Shown piece by piece: positions 7,695-15,843 of a stretch of DNA of 64,000 bases. Origin of the DNA: FLUQ01 sp031551515 (lineage in GTDB: Bacteria > Desulfobacterota > Desulfovibrionia > Desulfovibrionales > Desulfovibrionaceae); assembly GCA_031551515.1 (NCBI GenBank), contig JAVBNL010000018.1, forward strand, positions 1 through 64,000, read 5' to 3'. Each line of letters starts with the position of its first letter. The first letter of the stretch is position 1. The position numbers were made by a program, and so were the translations under genes. The notes under the pieces were generated by a model. That model worked only from the letters and a program-made list of their open reading frames with translations. It searched no databases and was not told the origin of the DNA.

Positions 7695-9387
7695 CAAAAA
7701 AAAGAGCAGCCCGCGCGGCGGGAGAGCCGGCGCCTTTTCCGCGCCTGCCGCGTCCAGGCTCCTGCCCTTTGCCACCCGCGCGGCGGCCCACGCGGCTTAC
7801 GGCGACTTGTGCCGGGCCGCGCGGGTCTATGCGGAAGCGGGCGAACCGCTGGTCATGGCCGCGCTGCTCGCGTACCTGGGCCGCCGCGATCTCTTTTTTC
7901 TGCTGGTCTATCTTTTGAACCGGCCTGACGCGGATAACGACTGGTGCTTCGTCCGTTGCGCCGAAGTTTCCGCCGCGCCGGACGGGTATCTGGACCTGTG
8001 GGCGCGGGAACACTTCAAAAGCAGCATCATCACCTTCGCCCTGACCATTCAGGATATTCTGCGCGACCCGGAAATCACGGCGGGCATCTTCTCCCACAGC
8101 CGCCCCGTGGCAAAAGGATTCTTGCGCCAGATCAAACGGGAATTTGAGGATAACGAACTGTTGAAAACCTGCTTTCCCGACGTGCTCTATGCAAGTCCGG
8201 CCAAAGAGGCCCCCCAGTGGTCTGAAGAAGCGGGCATCATCGTGCGCCGCAAGACGAACCCCAAAGAGGCCACGGTGGAAGCCTGGGGCCTGGTGGACGG
8301 CGCTCCTACCGGCAAGCATTTTTCCCTGCTGGTTTACGACGACGTGGTTACGCGCGAATCCGTCGCCACGCCGGAGATGATCAAAAAAACGACCGACGCC
8401 TGGGCCCTTTCGCTGAACCTGGGCGCGCGTCCGCAAAAGGGGCGGAAGGCCGCCCGGCGGCATATCGGCACGCGCTATCATTTCGCCGACACCTATCAGG
8501 CCATTCTGGACCGGGGCGCGGCACAGGCGCGCATCCACCCGGCAACGATCGACGGCAAAGAAGAGGGCAGGCCCGTGCTGCTCAGCCCGGAAGAGCTGAT
8601 CGAAAAACGCCGCAGCATGGGGCCGTATATCTTTGGCTGCCAGATGCTGCAAAACCCCAAGGCGGATACGGTTATGGGATTCAAACAGGAATGGCTGCGC
8701 AGCTATACCCTGGGCCGCCACCCGGCCGAGAGTAATTTTTACCTGCTGTGCGACCCGGCCGGGGCCAAAAAGACGGGGTCGGATTATTCGGTGTTCTGGG
8801 TGCTGGCGCTGGGCTGCGACGGCAACATCTATCTTGTGGACGGGGTGCGCGACCGGCTGAACCTGACGGAGCGGGCCCAGGCGTTGTTCCGCCTGCACCG
8901 CAAATGGCGGCCGCTGGCGGTGGGCTATGAGCGTTACGGCATGCAGGCGGATATCGAGCATATCCGCTACGTGCAGAACCAGGAGGGTTACCGCTTTTCC
9001 ATCATCGAGCTGGGCGGCGCCATGCCCAAGAACGACCGCATACGCCGTCTGGTGCCGGTTTTTGAGCAGGGGCGATTCTATCTGCCGGAAACGCTGCCCT
9101 ATCGCGATTTGACCGGGGCCCTGCGCGACCTGGCCGGGGAGTTTACGGATGAAGAGTACCTGGCCTTTCCCGTGTGCGGGCACGACGACATGCTTGATTG
9201 CGCATCTCGCGTGCTGGATGCCGCCTTTCCCGCGCGTTTTCCCCGCAGGGCCGGGACCGGCGTGGAAGGCAAACCCGTCATGTGCCTGACCGGGTACGCG
9301 CCCGGCCAGGCGCCGTGGGAGCAGGGGGCCTGGGCTTCGCCAGGCGCGCGGGACGGGGGCACTCTGCCCTGGGGAGGCGGCCTATGA
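7687..9387 (+). CDS. Phage terminase large subunit
   Basis: ATPase-nuclease motor that packages phage DNA, 566 residues. The N-terminal ATPase half has the EHFKSSIITFALTIQ segment near 108, typical of terminases with a divergent P-loop, and Walker B LLVYDDVVT near 215. The C-terminal RNase H-like nuclease half starts with YLLCDPAGAKKTGSDYS near 350, whose first Asp is the expected metal ligand, and ends with a conserved CGHDDMLDC. AGGAGG lies 6 bases before the ATG at 7687; two earlier in-frame starts overlap it. No portal, capsid or tail gene follows, so this is a partial prophage or a reused cassette. Confidence 0.87.
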   Translation: MLSKKKSSPRGGRAGAFSAPAASRLLPFATRAAAHAAYGDLCRAARVYAEAGEPLVMAALLAYLGRRDLFFLLVYLLNRPDADNDWCFVRCAEVSAAPDGYLDLWAREHFKSSIITFALTIQDILRDPEITAGIFSHSRPVAKGFLRQIKREFEDNELLKTCFPDVLYASPAKEAPQWSEEAGIIVRRKTNPKEATVEAWGLVDGAPTGKHFSLLVYDDVVTRESVATPEMIKKTTDAWALSLNLGARPQKGRKAARRHIGTRYHFADTYQAILDRGAAQARIHPATIDGKEEGRPVLLSPEELIEKRRSMGPYIFGCQMLQNPKADTVMGFKQEWLRSYTLGRHPAESNFYLLCDPAGAKKTGSDYSVFWVLALGCDGNIYLVDGVRDRLNLTERAQALFRLHRKWRPLAVGYERYGMQADIEHIRYVQNQEGYRFSIIELGGAMPKNDRIRRLVPVFEQGRFYLPETLPYRDLTGALRDLAGEFTDEEYLAFPVCGHDDMLDCASRVLDAAFPARFPRRAGTGVEGKPVMCLTGYAPGQAPWEQGAWASPGARDGGTLPWGGGL

Positions 9388-10010
9388 TCACGCTGCACGG
9401 CTGGCACGGACAAGGCGGAGGAGATAGCGGCAACGGCCTGAACATGGCGGATCTGGCCGTGCTGTGGGGCATACTGCGGGCGGAAAACCTGGTGGAGGTC
9501 TTTTTTCACGACGGCTGCGTGCGCGATCTGGCGGGTTTTTTGCGCTTCGCCACAGACAGAGGCAACTGGTTTTACGCGGCCAGGCAACACGGCGTCTGGC
9601 TGGGGTTGGGAGTCGTTAATCCCTTCTCGAGCAGCGGCAACACGGCATACGGCCACCTGGTCAGTTTCGAAGCCGGGCGGAAAAGCCCTGCGGATGGCGG
9701 CCGCGCGGCGGAAGAAGGCGCGGGAGAATCGCACGCTGGCGATAGTGAATATATAGCCGGACGCGGCTTCAGGCCGTCTCTGAACGGTCCTTTCGCCGAA
9801 GCGGGCAAGCTGTGGTTCGAACTGCTGCGCGGCAAGGGCGGCCTTGAAACGCTCATCGCGGTCATACCCGGCTGCTACCGGGGCGTGCGGCAGTGGGCGG
9901 AAGCTTTTGGCTTCATGCAGCAAATGCGCCTGCCCGGCGCGCTGCGCCTCTGCCGCCCCGGCGGCAAAACCCGGCAGGCCGACGCCTGCGTGTATCAACT
10001 GACATTATAA
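9384..10010 (+). CDS. Phage-associated protein with a possible GNAT-like fold
   Basis: A 208-residue protein whose ATG overlaps the terminase stop (ATGA), so translation is probably coupled. The order of elements, with a C-terminal segment reading RQWAEAFGFMQQMRLPGALRLCRP, resembles the end of GNAT-fold proteins ('A...lGF') such as those encoded next to head genes in some podophages. No acetyl-CoA P-loop (Q/RxxGxG/A) is clear, so an enzyme activity is not supported. The middle (about 95-130) is low in complexity. Position makes it a virion or packaging accessory candidate. Confidence 0.5.
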   Translation: MITLHGWHGQGGGDSGNGLNMADLAVLWGILRAENLVEVFFHDGCVRDLAGFLRFATDRGNWFYAARQHGVWLGLGVVNPFSSSGNTAYGHLVSFEAGRKSPADGGRAAEEGAGESHAGDSEYIAGRGFRPSLNGPFAEAGKLWFELLRGKGGLETLIAVIPGCYRGVRQWAEAFGFMQQMRLPGALRLCRPGGKTRQADACVYQLTL

Positions 10011-10035
10011 TTTTTTACAATACAGGAGCTTTTTC

Positions 10036-11805
10036 ATGCGTACTACCGTCTATCTCACGCAGCACAGCCTGCCCGTGCGGCCGACAAAGCTTTTTCAGCG
10101 CAGCTACATTTTGAACGTGCAGTGCGAAGTGGATGCCGCCACCAACCGCATCAAGGGCAAGCTGGAAAACAGCGGACCGGACAGGAACGGGTACGCCTAT
10201 CGCCACGACGGCAGCGGCCACCTGACCCATGTCTGGCGGGACGGCGCTTTGAACGAAGAATACAGCTACAACGCGCGGGGCCAGCGCACACGCCAGGTTT
10301 CCCGCTCCGCCGGGCTGGGCCGCCAGTATGTGTACGACCGGGAAGGGCGGCTGATCCGCACCGGGTATTTTGAGTTCACGTATGACGACAAGGGCGCTCT
10401 GAGCAGCCGGACCGAGCGCCGCTACAACCGCACCCCCCGCAAGACCCGCTATTTTTACAACGGCGATACCTTGCTGGACAAAGTCATTTTGCCCGAACGG
10501 CTGCATTTAGCGCGCAGACCCATGCTCTTTAAACCCGGTATTGAAGACCCCTGGGGGCTGCCGGGTGGCGGGACTATCAGGTATGTCTACGGCGGCAAAG
10601 GTTCCCCAAACCCCGTGGGGCCGGTGCAAAAATACCGCGATAACAACCTGATCGTGGAATATACCTGGCAGGACATGTTCCGGCTGAAGCGCTGCGTGGA
10701 TTACGAACTGGGCGTGGATTACCAGTTCTCCTACGGCCCTGACGGCCGCCTCTCCCGCGTCTTCCTGACCGGCATACCCCAGCACAAGGCCGGGCCGCTG
10801 CTGGACCCCTTGAAACTGCCGCGCTCCATCTTCTGGAACGAAGGCTATGATGAAGAGCCGGAACAGTTCGACACGGGCCTGGAACTGCTTTGCGGCCGGG
10901 GCACCAAGTATTTGACTCTGCACTGCGGCTGCGACCAGGTGGGCACCCCCAAACTGTTCACCCTGGACAGCGGCGCGCTGATCCGCAAGGTGACGTATGA
11001 CAGCTTCGGCGTGCCCCTGCGCGACAGCCGCCCGGAACTGTTCATTCCCATAGGCTTCGCCAACGGCCTCTTGGACCGCGACACCGGCCTTGCGCGCTTT
11101 GGATATCGGGACTATGATCCTGAAATAGGGCGCTTTTTGTGCCCGGACCCGGCAAAAGACATGCGCGGCGACGGCGATCTGTACGATTACTGCGCGGATG
11201 ACCCGGTAAGCATGGTTGACCCCAACGGCTTGTGGACCCGCGCGACCTTTGACGAATCAAAGGTCAGCAGGGACGATGCCGGACGCTTCGGCTCCGGCGG
11301 GAGCGCGGGCGAAGCCAAGAGTGACGCAGACAAGAAAGGAGCAATCATGGGCATGGGTGCTGCGCCTCCATACCCCCCGGAAAAATATGAAGATCTGCCC
11401 ATAAACGATAAACTGTGCGCTCAGGCCGACGCCTTTAAAAAAGATCCGGGATTGATGAAGCAGATGGAAGAGATACACCAGAAAAGCAGGCAAACAGGGC
11501 TTGAGCATGGTGGCTGGATCGTGCGGGATCCTTCCGGCGGATATAGTATACACACAATCAAGATCGGAGACGACAAAGAGATCGATCTGGGGTCTCCTCC
11601 CCCGAATGCCGTTGGCAGCGTGCATACGCATCCGCACAGGGTAAGGCCCACTCCAAGTCGTGATGATCAATATCATGCGGCCAGAAAGGACAGGAAGGTG
11701 GACATAAACATCACGCTTGGCGGTGTGGGGGATGCAGCGTATCTTGATGAGAAGGGTGCGCAGTTCAGATGCCCCGGACCCTATAACTGGTTCAGCAAAC
11801 CATAG
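10036..11805 (+). CDS. Short Rhs-repeat protein with C-terminal JAMM/JAB-type toxin domain
   Basis: A 589-residue polymorphic toxin. Residues 40-335 hold a few YD repeats (YRHDGSGHLT, YVYDREGRL, YDSFGVPL). Residues 336-400 form the Rhs-associated core (FANGLLDRDTGLARFGYRDYDPEIGRFLCPDP...YDYCADDPVSMVDPNG). After a Gly/Ser linker, the variable C-terminus has E490 (EHGGWI), H530 and H532 (HTHP), and S541..D544, the ligand set of JAMM metallopeptidases and close to the DUF4329/JAB-toxin pattern. The DNA of this tail is visibly lower in GC than the core. AGGAG precedes the start, only 25 bases after the phage-type gene, suggesting a shared transcript. It is far shorter than T6SS-linked Rhs proteins and has no N-terminal PAAR or signal sequence. 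Confidence 0.82.
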   Translation: MRTTVYLTQHSLPVRPTKLFQRSYILNVQCEVDAATNRIKGKLENSGPDRNGYAYRHDGSGHLTHVWRDGALNEEYSYNARGQRTRQVSRSAGLGRQYVYDREGRLIRTGYFEFTYDDKGALSSRTERRYNRTPRKTRYFYNGDTLLDKVILPERLHLARRPMLFKPGIEDPWGLPGGGTIRYVYGGKGSPNPVGPVQKYRDNNLIVEYTWQDMFRLKRCVDYELGVDYQFSYGPDGRLSRVFLTGIPQHKAGPLLDPLKLPRSIFWNEGYDEEPEQFDTGLELLCGRGTKYLTLHCGCDQVGTPKLFTLDSGALIRKVTYDSFGVPLRDSRPELFIPIGFANGLLDRDTGLARFGYRDYDPEIGRFLCPDPAKDMRGDGDLYDYCADDPVSMVDPNGLWTRATFDESKVSRDDAGRFGSGGSAGEAKSDADKKGAIMGMGAAPPYPPEKYEDLPINDKLCAQADAFKKDPGLMKQMEEIHQKSRQTGLEHGGWIVRDPSGGYSIHTIKIGDDKEIDLGSPPPNAVGSVHTHPHRVRPTPSRDDQYHAARKDRKVDINITLGGVGDAAYLDEKGAQFRCPGPYNWFSKP

Positions 11806-11813
11806 GAGAACGT

Positions 11814-12245
11814 ATGCTCCGTGCGCGGTGCGTGTGCCTATTCCTTTTTGTTGCTGTTATCCTTTCGCTCCAGGCATGTGCGGGATCTTGCCGGATGCAG
11901 CACCATATCTCCAAAGACATGTATATGCGCTGCGCTGAAGCCATTGCGGCCTATGTAAAAAAAACTCGCAACTGGGACCAAGGGACTTATGGAATCAGAT
12001 TTTGCGATATTGATCTGTTTACCAACTCGGCGGCGTTCTCCGTCACCAGCAACGCCGTTATGGAAGATCTTGAGAGAAGAAAAGACACGCCCGAGGGTGG
12101 CATTTTACGCCATCATCCTGATGATTTCAGCGTTCTGGTGGACATCGTCGACTATGTAGTTTTAAGCGAGAATACACTGGATACCTCTTTTCCCAACGCC
12201 AAGCCGGGATACGAACGAGTCGTGCCGTATACGCCACAAAAATAA
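11814..12245 (+). CDS. Putative lipoprotein immunity protein for the Rhs toxin
   Basis: A 143-residue protein that starts 8 bases after the toxin stop with GGAG in front. It begins with a lipoprotein signal peptide (CLFLFVAVILSLQAC; the lipobox Cys is at about residue 22), so the mature protein would sit in the periplasm or outer membrane. The rest is mixed alpha/beta with no family I recognise. Position directly behind a polymorphic toxin tip and matching low GC are the usual signs of a cognate immunity gene. A periplasmic location would imply that the toxin acts on, or crosses, the envelope. Confidence 0.6.
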   Translation: MLRARCVCLFLFVAVILSLQACAGSCRMQHHISKDMYMRCAEAIAAYVKKTRNWDQGTYGIRFCDIDLFTNSAAFSVTSNAVMEDLERRKDTPEGGILRHHPDDFSVLVDIVDYVVLSENTLDTSFPNAKPGYERVVPYTPQK

Positions 12246-12279
12246 GGTTTGGTAACGATTCCCTTACTATTCAGTGAAC

Positions 12280-12320
12280 CCGGCCGGATGCCACGCGCAT
12301 CCGGCCGGTCGTGTTTTTTG
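12280..12320 (+). terminator. Intrinsic terminator after the toxin-immunity pair
   Basis: A perfect 11-bp stem (CCGGCCGGATG/CATCCGGCCGG) with a 7-base loop is followed by TCGTGTTTTTTG. It lies 35 bases past the immunity stop. The duplicated Rhs segment begins 3 bases later, so transcription from the toxin operon should not reach it. Confidence 0.88.
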
Positions 12321-12322
12321 TC

Positions 12323-12871
12323 TGGCAGGACATGTTCCGGCTGAAGCGCTGCGTGGATTACGAACTGGGCGTGGACTACCGGTTCTCCTACGGCCCTGAC
12401 GGCCGCCTCTCCCGCGTCTTCCTGACCGGCATACCCCAGCACAAGGCCGGGCCGCTGCTGGATCCTTTGAAACTGCCGCGCTCCATCTTCTGGAACGAAG
12501 GCTACGACGAAGAGCCGGAACCTTTTGGCACGGGCCTGGAACTGCTCTGCGGCCGGGGCACCAAATACCTGACTCTGCATTGCGGCTGCGACCAGGTGGG
12601 CACCCCGAAACTGTTCACCCTGGATAGCGGCGCGCTGGTCCGGAAAGTGACCTATGACAGCTTCGGCGTGCCCCTGCGCGACAGCCGTCCGGAACTGTTC
12701 ATTCCCATAGGCTTCGCCAACGGCCTCTTGGACCGCGACACCGGCCTTGTGCGCTTCGGCTACCGGGATTATGATCCTGAAATAAGACGCTTTTTGTGCC
12801 CGGATCCGGCCAGGGACATTCAAGCGGAAAAGGGTTATTCCGAAGGCGAAGATACGTATGGTCCGCAGTGA
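12323..12871 (+). pseudogene. Orphan Rhs tip, truncated duplicate of the upstream Rhs core
   Basis: Bases 12323-12819 repeat 10666-11162 almost exactly, including the reading frame (WQDMFRLKRCVDYELGVDY ... FLCPDP). The N-terminal YD part is missing, and the toxin part is reduced to a 16-residue tail ending YGPQ. There is no ribosome binding site; the open frame only begins at a GTG inside the terminator tail. This is the form of a displaced Rhs-CT cassette left after toxin replacement: it can recombine with the intact gene through the shared core but is not itself expressed. GC content and codon use match the parent core. Confidence 0.85.
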
Positions 12872-12902
12872 CGTGGTCTTTTGAAAACACCGGACTGGCA
12901 GT

Positions 12903-13103
12903 ATGGATGATCTACTGAAAATACTCCTGTTCTTCGTGAACCTGGTTTTTATGTATTACCTTGCCAAATATTCGCCCCTGACGCAGGCCATAACCGCCAT
13001 CAATAAAAACGCGACGAGCACGTTTTTGCGGAAAACCGCCGTTTACAGCGCGGGCGTAGTCGTGACCTTCGTCATGCTGTACGCCGTTTCTTTGCTGTGC
13101 TGA
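12903..13103 (+). CDS. Small membrane protein, possible orphan immunity protein
   Basis: A 66-residue protein with two hydrophobic segments (LLKILLFFVNLVFMYYLA and AVYSAGVVVTFVMLYAVSLL) separated by a short polar linker. It follows the orphan Rhs tip by 31 bases, where the immunity gene of a displaced toxin is normally found. No family recognised. The ribosome binding site is poor, so expression is uncertain. Confidence 0.45.
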   Translation: MDDLLKILLFFVNLVFMYYLAKYSPLTQAITAINKNATSTFLRKTAVYSAGVVVTFVMLYAVSLLC

Positions 13104-13215
13104 CACCCGTTTGACCAAAATCCCTTTTATCCACCGGGCGCCTTTGCGGGCATCCGGCTTGCTTCATGCCCTTTCAGGGATTATCTTTTCTGTATACCAG
13201 TCACAGGAGAGTATC

Positions 13216-13980
13216 ATGCGTGTTGCTGCCAGCGATTATGACGGCACCCTTCATCTGCGGGGCGAGGTTCCCGCCGAAACCGTCGCGGCCATCCGCGCCT
13301 GGCGTGATGCGGGCAACGTGTTCGGCGTCGCCACGGGCCGCGACCTTTCCATGTTGCTGCCGGAAATAGAACGCTGGGGTTTTGACTTCGACTTTCTGGT
13401 CTGCGCCACCGGGGCCATCGTCTATGACGGCAACCTTTCCGTGCTGCACAGCACGGATATCGCAGATGCCGTTGTGCCCGATCTTTTGGCGCACCCCGCA
13501 ACCCATGCTTCGCAGCATTGCGCGGTATTTTCGCTGGGCACGGCCTATCTGCACCTGAATGGCCCTGATTCATGGTACCCCAGGCTGGGCGTGCCCTATA
13601 CCGAAGTCACGCTGGAAGAGGCCGCCAAGGTGCGCCGCGTGCAGCAGGTCAGCCTGACCTACCCGAATGCGGATGAAGCGGCCGCGCACACCCGCAGTTT
13701 GAACCAGGCTTTTGACGGCAGTTTGTACGCCTATCAGAACAAATGGTGCATCGATATCGCGCGGGTCGGAATCAGCAAGGCCACGGGCCTTGAGGCGCTT
13801 TTGGCGGCCAAAGGCTGGCCGGAAGAGGGACTTTTGGCCGTGGGCGACGGGCAGAACGATCTTCCCATGATCCGCCGTTTTGACGGGGTCACGGTAAGCG
13901 GCGCGGCGGATGCCGTGCGGCGCGAAGCCAGAGCCGAGTACACGTCAGTCGGCCACATGCTCCGCACGGCTTTGTCATAA
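13216..13980 (+). CDS. HAD-superfamily Cof-type phosphatase
   Basis: A 254-residue HAD hydrolase of the Cof subfamily (class IIB cap), which dephosphorylates small phosphorylated metabolites. D7 and D9 in the SDYDGT motif are the nucleophile and acid/base. GVATGRD gives motif II, and VGDGQNDLPMI supplies the motif IV aspartates. CAGGAG precedes the ATG at 13216. The earlier in-frame start at 13111 adds a non-conserved leader. Substrate unknown. It is convergent with the methyltransferase across a hairpin element. Confidence 0.87.
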   Translation: MRVAASDYDGTLHLRGEVPAETVAAIRAWRDAGNVFGVATGRDLSMLLPEIERWGFDFDFLVCATGAIVYDGNLSVLHSTDIADAVVPDLLAHPATHASQHCAVFSLGTAYLHLNGPDSWYPRLGVPYTEVTLEEAAKVRRVQQVSLTYPNADEAAAHTRSLNQAFDGSLYAYQNKWCIDIARVGISKATGLEALLAAKGWPEEGLLAVGDGQNDLPMIRRFDGVTVSGAADAVRREARAEYTSVGHMLRTALS

Positions 13981-14002
13981 ACGGCGTTTCGCGGGCAATA
14001 AC

Positions 14003-14082
14003 TTTGTCAAAGCCGTTTTTTGCGTCGGCAAGTACCGCAAGAGTACACGCCTTCCGCAAAAAACGGCTTTTCCTCGTTCTTG
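14003..14082. repeat. Dispersed hairpin element, copy A
   Basis: Perfect 16-bp arms at 14009-14024 and 14055-14070 (AAAGCCGTTTTTTGCG and its complement) enclose a 30-base centre containing GTACCGCAAGAGTAC. It lies between convergent genes (HAD phosphatase and methyltransferase). It shares the T6GC arm, the GTAC...GTAC centre and the flanking TTCCTCG/CTTGCC words with six other copies. Confidence 0.85.
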
Positions 14083-14140
14083 CCTCGCGCTCCGCCGCTT
14101 CTGACAGTGGCGTCTTATGGTTGGCGATGCTCTTGAGGAG

Positions 14141-15157
14141 TTACCTCATTATTCCGGTGATAATTCCGCAGCCCGGCGGCAACGGCGCGTCAAGGCGCCG
14201 TATGTCCGTCGCCCCGGCCGCTTGCAGCATGGCGGTGATTTCAGACTGGGTGTAGCTTTGCCCGCCGTCCGTGCCCACCAGCATGTTCAGTGAAAAGAGC
14301 GCGGAATGGGCCGGGCCGGACCTGTCGTCATCGATGATAAACTCCTGCACGCACAACAGCCCGCCCTTGTTCAGGGTTTTTCCCGCGCGTTTTACCAACG
14401 TTGCGGCGTCTTCGGGCGTCTCTCCGTGCAGAATCTGCGAAAGCCAGGCCGCGTCATAGCCCGTGGGCAGCTCGCTGTGTAAAAAGTCGCCGCCTTTAAA
14501 ATCGATACGATTTTCCAGGCCGAAGCGTTTGACCACGCCTTTGGCGAAGGTTTCGCTGGTGGGCAGATCAAAGATGGTGGCGGTCAGGTCCGGGTTGTGG
14601 CGGCAAAAATACACGGCATAGGTGCCGGGGCCGCCGCCCAGGTCCAGCAGGCGTTTTCTGCCGGAAAGGTCAAGGTGGGCTGCCACCGCGTCCGCCTGGT
14701 TCACGGCCACGTTGAACATGCCCATGAGAAAGGCTTCGCGCTCTTCAAGGCTGTCGGTGTCGGAAGAGGATGTCCGCATGCGCCCGCCGCTGCGCAGGGC
14801 GTCGGCCAGCCTTGTCCAGGCGGGCATGATGTGGCTGTGGTGGCGGATGATAAAGCCGAGATAATCCGGCGAATCGGCCGAGAGGTAGCGGCGCGCTTCT
14901 TCCGGCAGGCATAAATTTTCGCCGTGGCGTTCCAGAAAGCCCAGAGCCACAAGGGCGGTGACGAACATGCCTGTGGCGCGAATGTCGCAGCCCAGGCGTT
15001 TGGCCAGATTTTCGACGTTCAGGCTTTCACCCTTGGCGGCGGCCCGGTCGATGGCGGTGAAAAGGCCAAGCGTGACGGCTGTTTGCAACGCGCAACTGGG
15101 CCAATAGGCGGACGAAAGTTTGAGAATTTCTGGTGCCGTCCATTTCGCGCCGCTCAT
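14141..15157 (-). CDS. SAM-dependent O-methyltransferase family protein
   Basis: A 338-residue class I methyltransferase of the two-domain type typified by hydroxyneurosporene and acetylserotonin O-methyltransferases. The N-terminal winged-helix dimerisation part (AVTLGLFTAIDRA...LAKRLGCDIRATGMFVTALVALGFLERHG) is followed by the Rossmann domain with motif I LLDLGGGPGTY and the C-terminal GGLLCVQEFIIDDD. AGGAGG lies 5 bases before the ATG. The substrate cannot be read from the sequence. The palindrome at 15226-15279 isolates it from the upstream bfr gene. Confidence 0.85.
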   Translation of the reverse strand: MSGAKWTAPEILKLSSAYWPSCALQTAVTLGLFTAIDRAAAKGESLNVENLAKRLGCDIRATGMFVTALVALGFLERHGENLCLPEEARRYLSADSPDYLGFIIRHHSHIMPAWTRLADALRSGGRMRTSSSDTDSLEEREAFLMGMFNVAVNQADAVAAHLDLSGRKRLLDLGGGPGTYAVYFCRHNPDLTATIFDLPTSETFAKGVVKRFGLENRIDFKGGDFLHSELPTGYDAAWLSQILHGETPEDAATLVKRAGKTLNKGGLLCVQEFIIDDDRSGPAHSALFSLNMLVGTDGGQSYTQSEITAMLQAAGATDIRRLDAPLPPGCGIITGIMR

Positions 15158-15225
15158 GCCGCCTCCTTTTTGTTACATTGCCTTGCCGTAATTCTTTTGA
15201 AGTTTTTTGAAAAAGAGGATGGGGT

Positions 15226-15279
15226 GCGGGGGAAGGAGGAAAAACTTTTTTACAAAAAAGTTTTTCCTCCTTCCCCCGC
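15226..15279. terminator. Perfect 26-bp palindrome, bidirectional terminator
   Basis: Two exact 26-base arms around the dinucleotide AC. Each arm runs from GCGGGGGAAGG to a six-T tract. It stands 7 bases past the bfr stop codon and ends that minus-strand gene. The construction, with T6-N2-A6 at the tip, is the same as in the palindrome at 1-34. Confidence 0.88.
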
Positions 15280-15285
15280 GAAAGC

Positions 15286-15843
15286 TCAACCCGCAGCGCC
15301 GCCGGCCGCCTGGGTGGCGACGAAGCCTTTGGTGGTGCCGCCGGTGGAGGCGCTGGTTCCGGCGATTTTCGACAGATAGGTGTCGCCCAGGGTTTTGATG
15401 TGGGTGGCGATGTTGTCGAAATAGGTCTGGTGGGCCTGTTCTTCGTCAATGATGGTTTCAAACAGCTTCATGGTGACGGAGTCACCGCATTCGCGACAGA
15501 CGGCGTGAAACTGGTTGTAGGCGTCGATGGTGTCGAGTTCCGTATTGGAGTCGAACGGATAGATCTTGCGCACATCCTGGCCCTTCACGATCTTGCCGTC
15601 GCGTTCGGTGACGGCGTCGCCGCCCAGCTCTTTGACGCGCTCGGCGAACATTTCGGCGTGGCGCATTTCGTCAATGCCGATGCGTTTCATGTTGGCGGCC
15701 AGCTCGCCATAGTCCGCGTCGTCCAGGGTATAGTGCTGGTGCATATACTGAGTGATGGCGAAAAGTTCCATCGCCCGGGCCTTGTTGAGAACCTCTATGA
15801 CTTTTTTCTTGCGGGTTTCGCGGTCGGCTTTCGGTGCTGCCAT
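15286..15843 (-). CDS. bfr: Bacterioferritin (Desulfovibrio type)
   Basis: Iron-storage ferritin of 185 residues forming a 24-subunit shell that oxidises Fe(II) and stores Fe(III). The di-iron site residues are visible: E26, E59, H62, E102, E135 and H138. M60 in DEMRH is the expected axial haem ligand between subunits. The sequence closely resembles the D. desulfuricans bacterioferritin, which binds Fe-coproporphyrin III in place of haem b, down to the C-terminal SKIAGT.SSTG..KGFV segment. The ATG at 15843 has AAGGAG in front; the longer frame to 16101 is not supported. A strong terminator follows directly. Confidence 0.94.
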   Translation of the reverse strand: MAAPKADRETRKKKVIEVLNKARAMELFAITQYMHQHYTLDDADYGELAANMKRIGIDEMRHAEMFAERVKELGGDAVTERDGKIVKGQDVRKIYPFDSNTELDTIDAYNQFHAVCRECGDSVTMKLFETIIDEEQAHQTYFDNIATHIKTLGDTYLSKIAGTSASTGGTTKGFVATQAAGGAAG

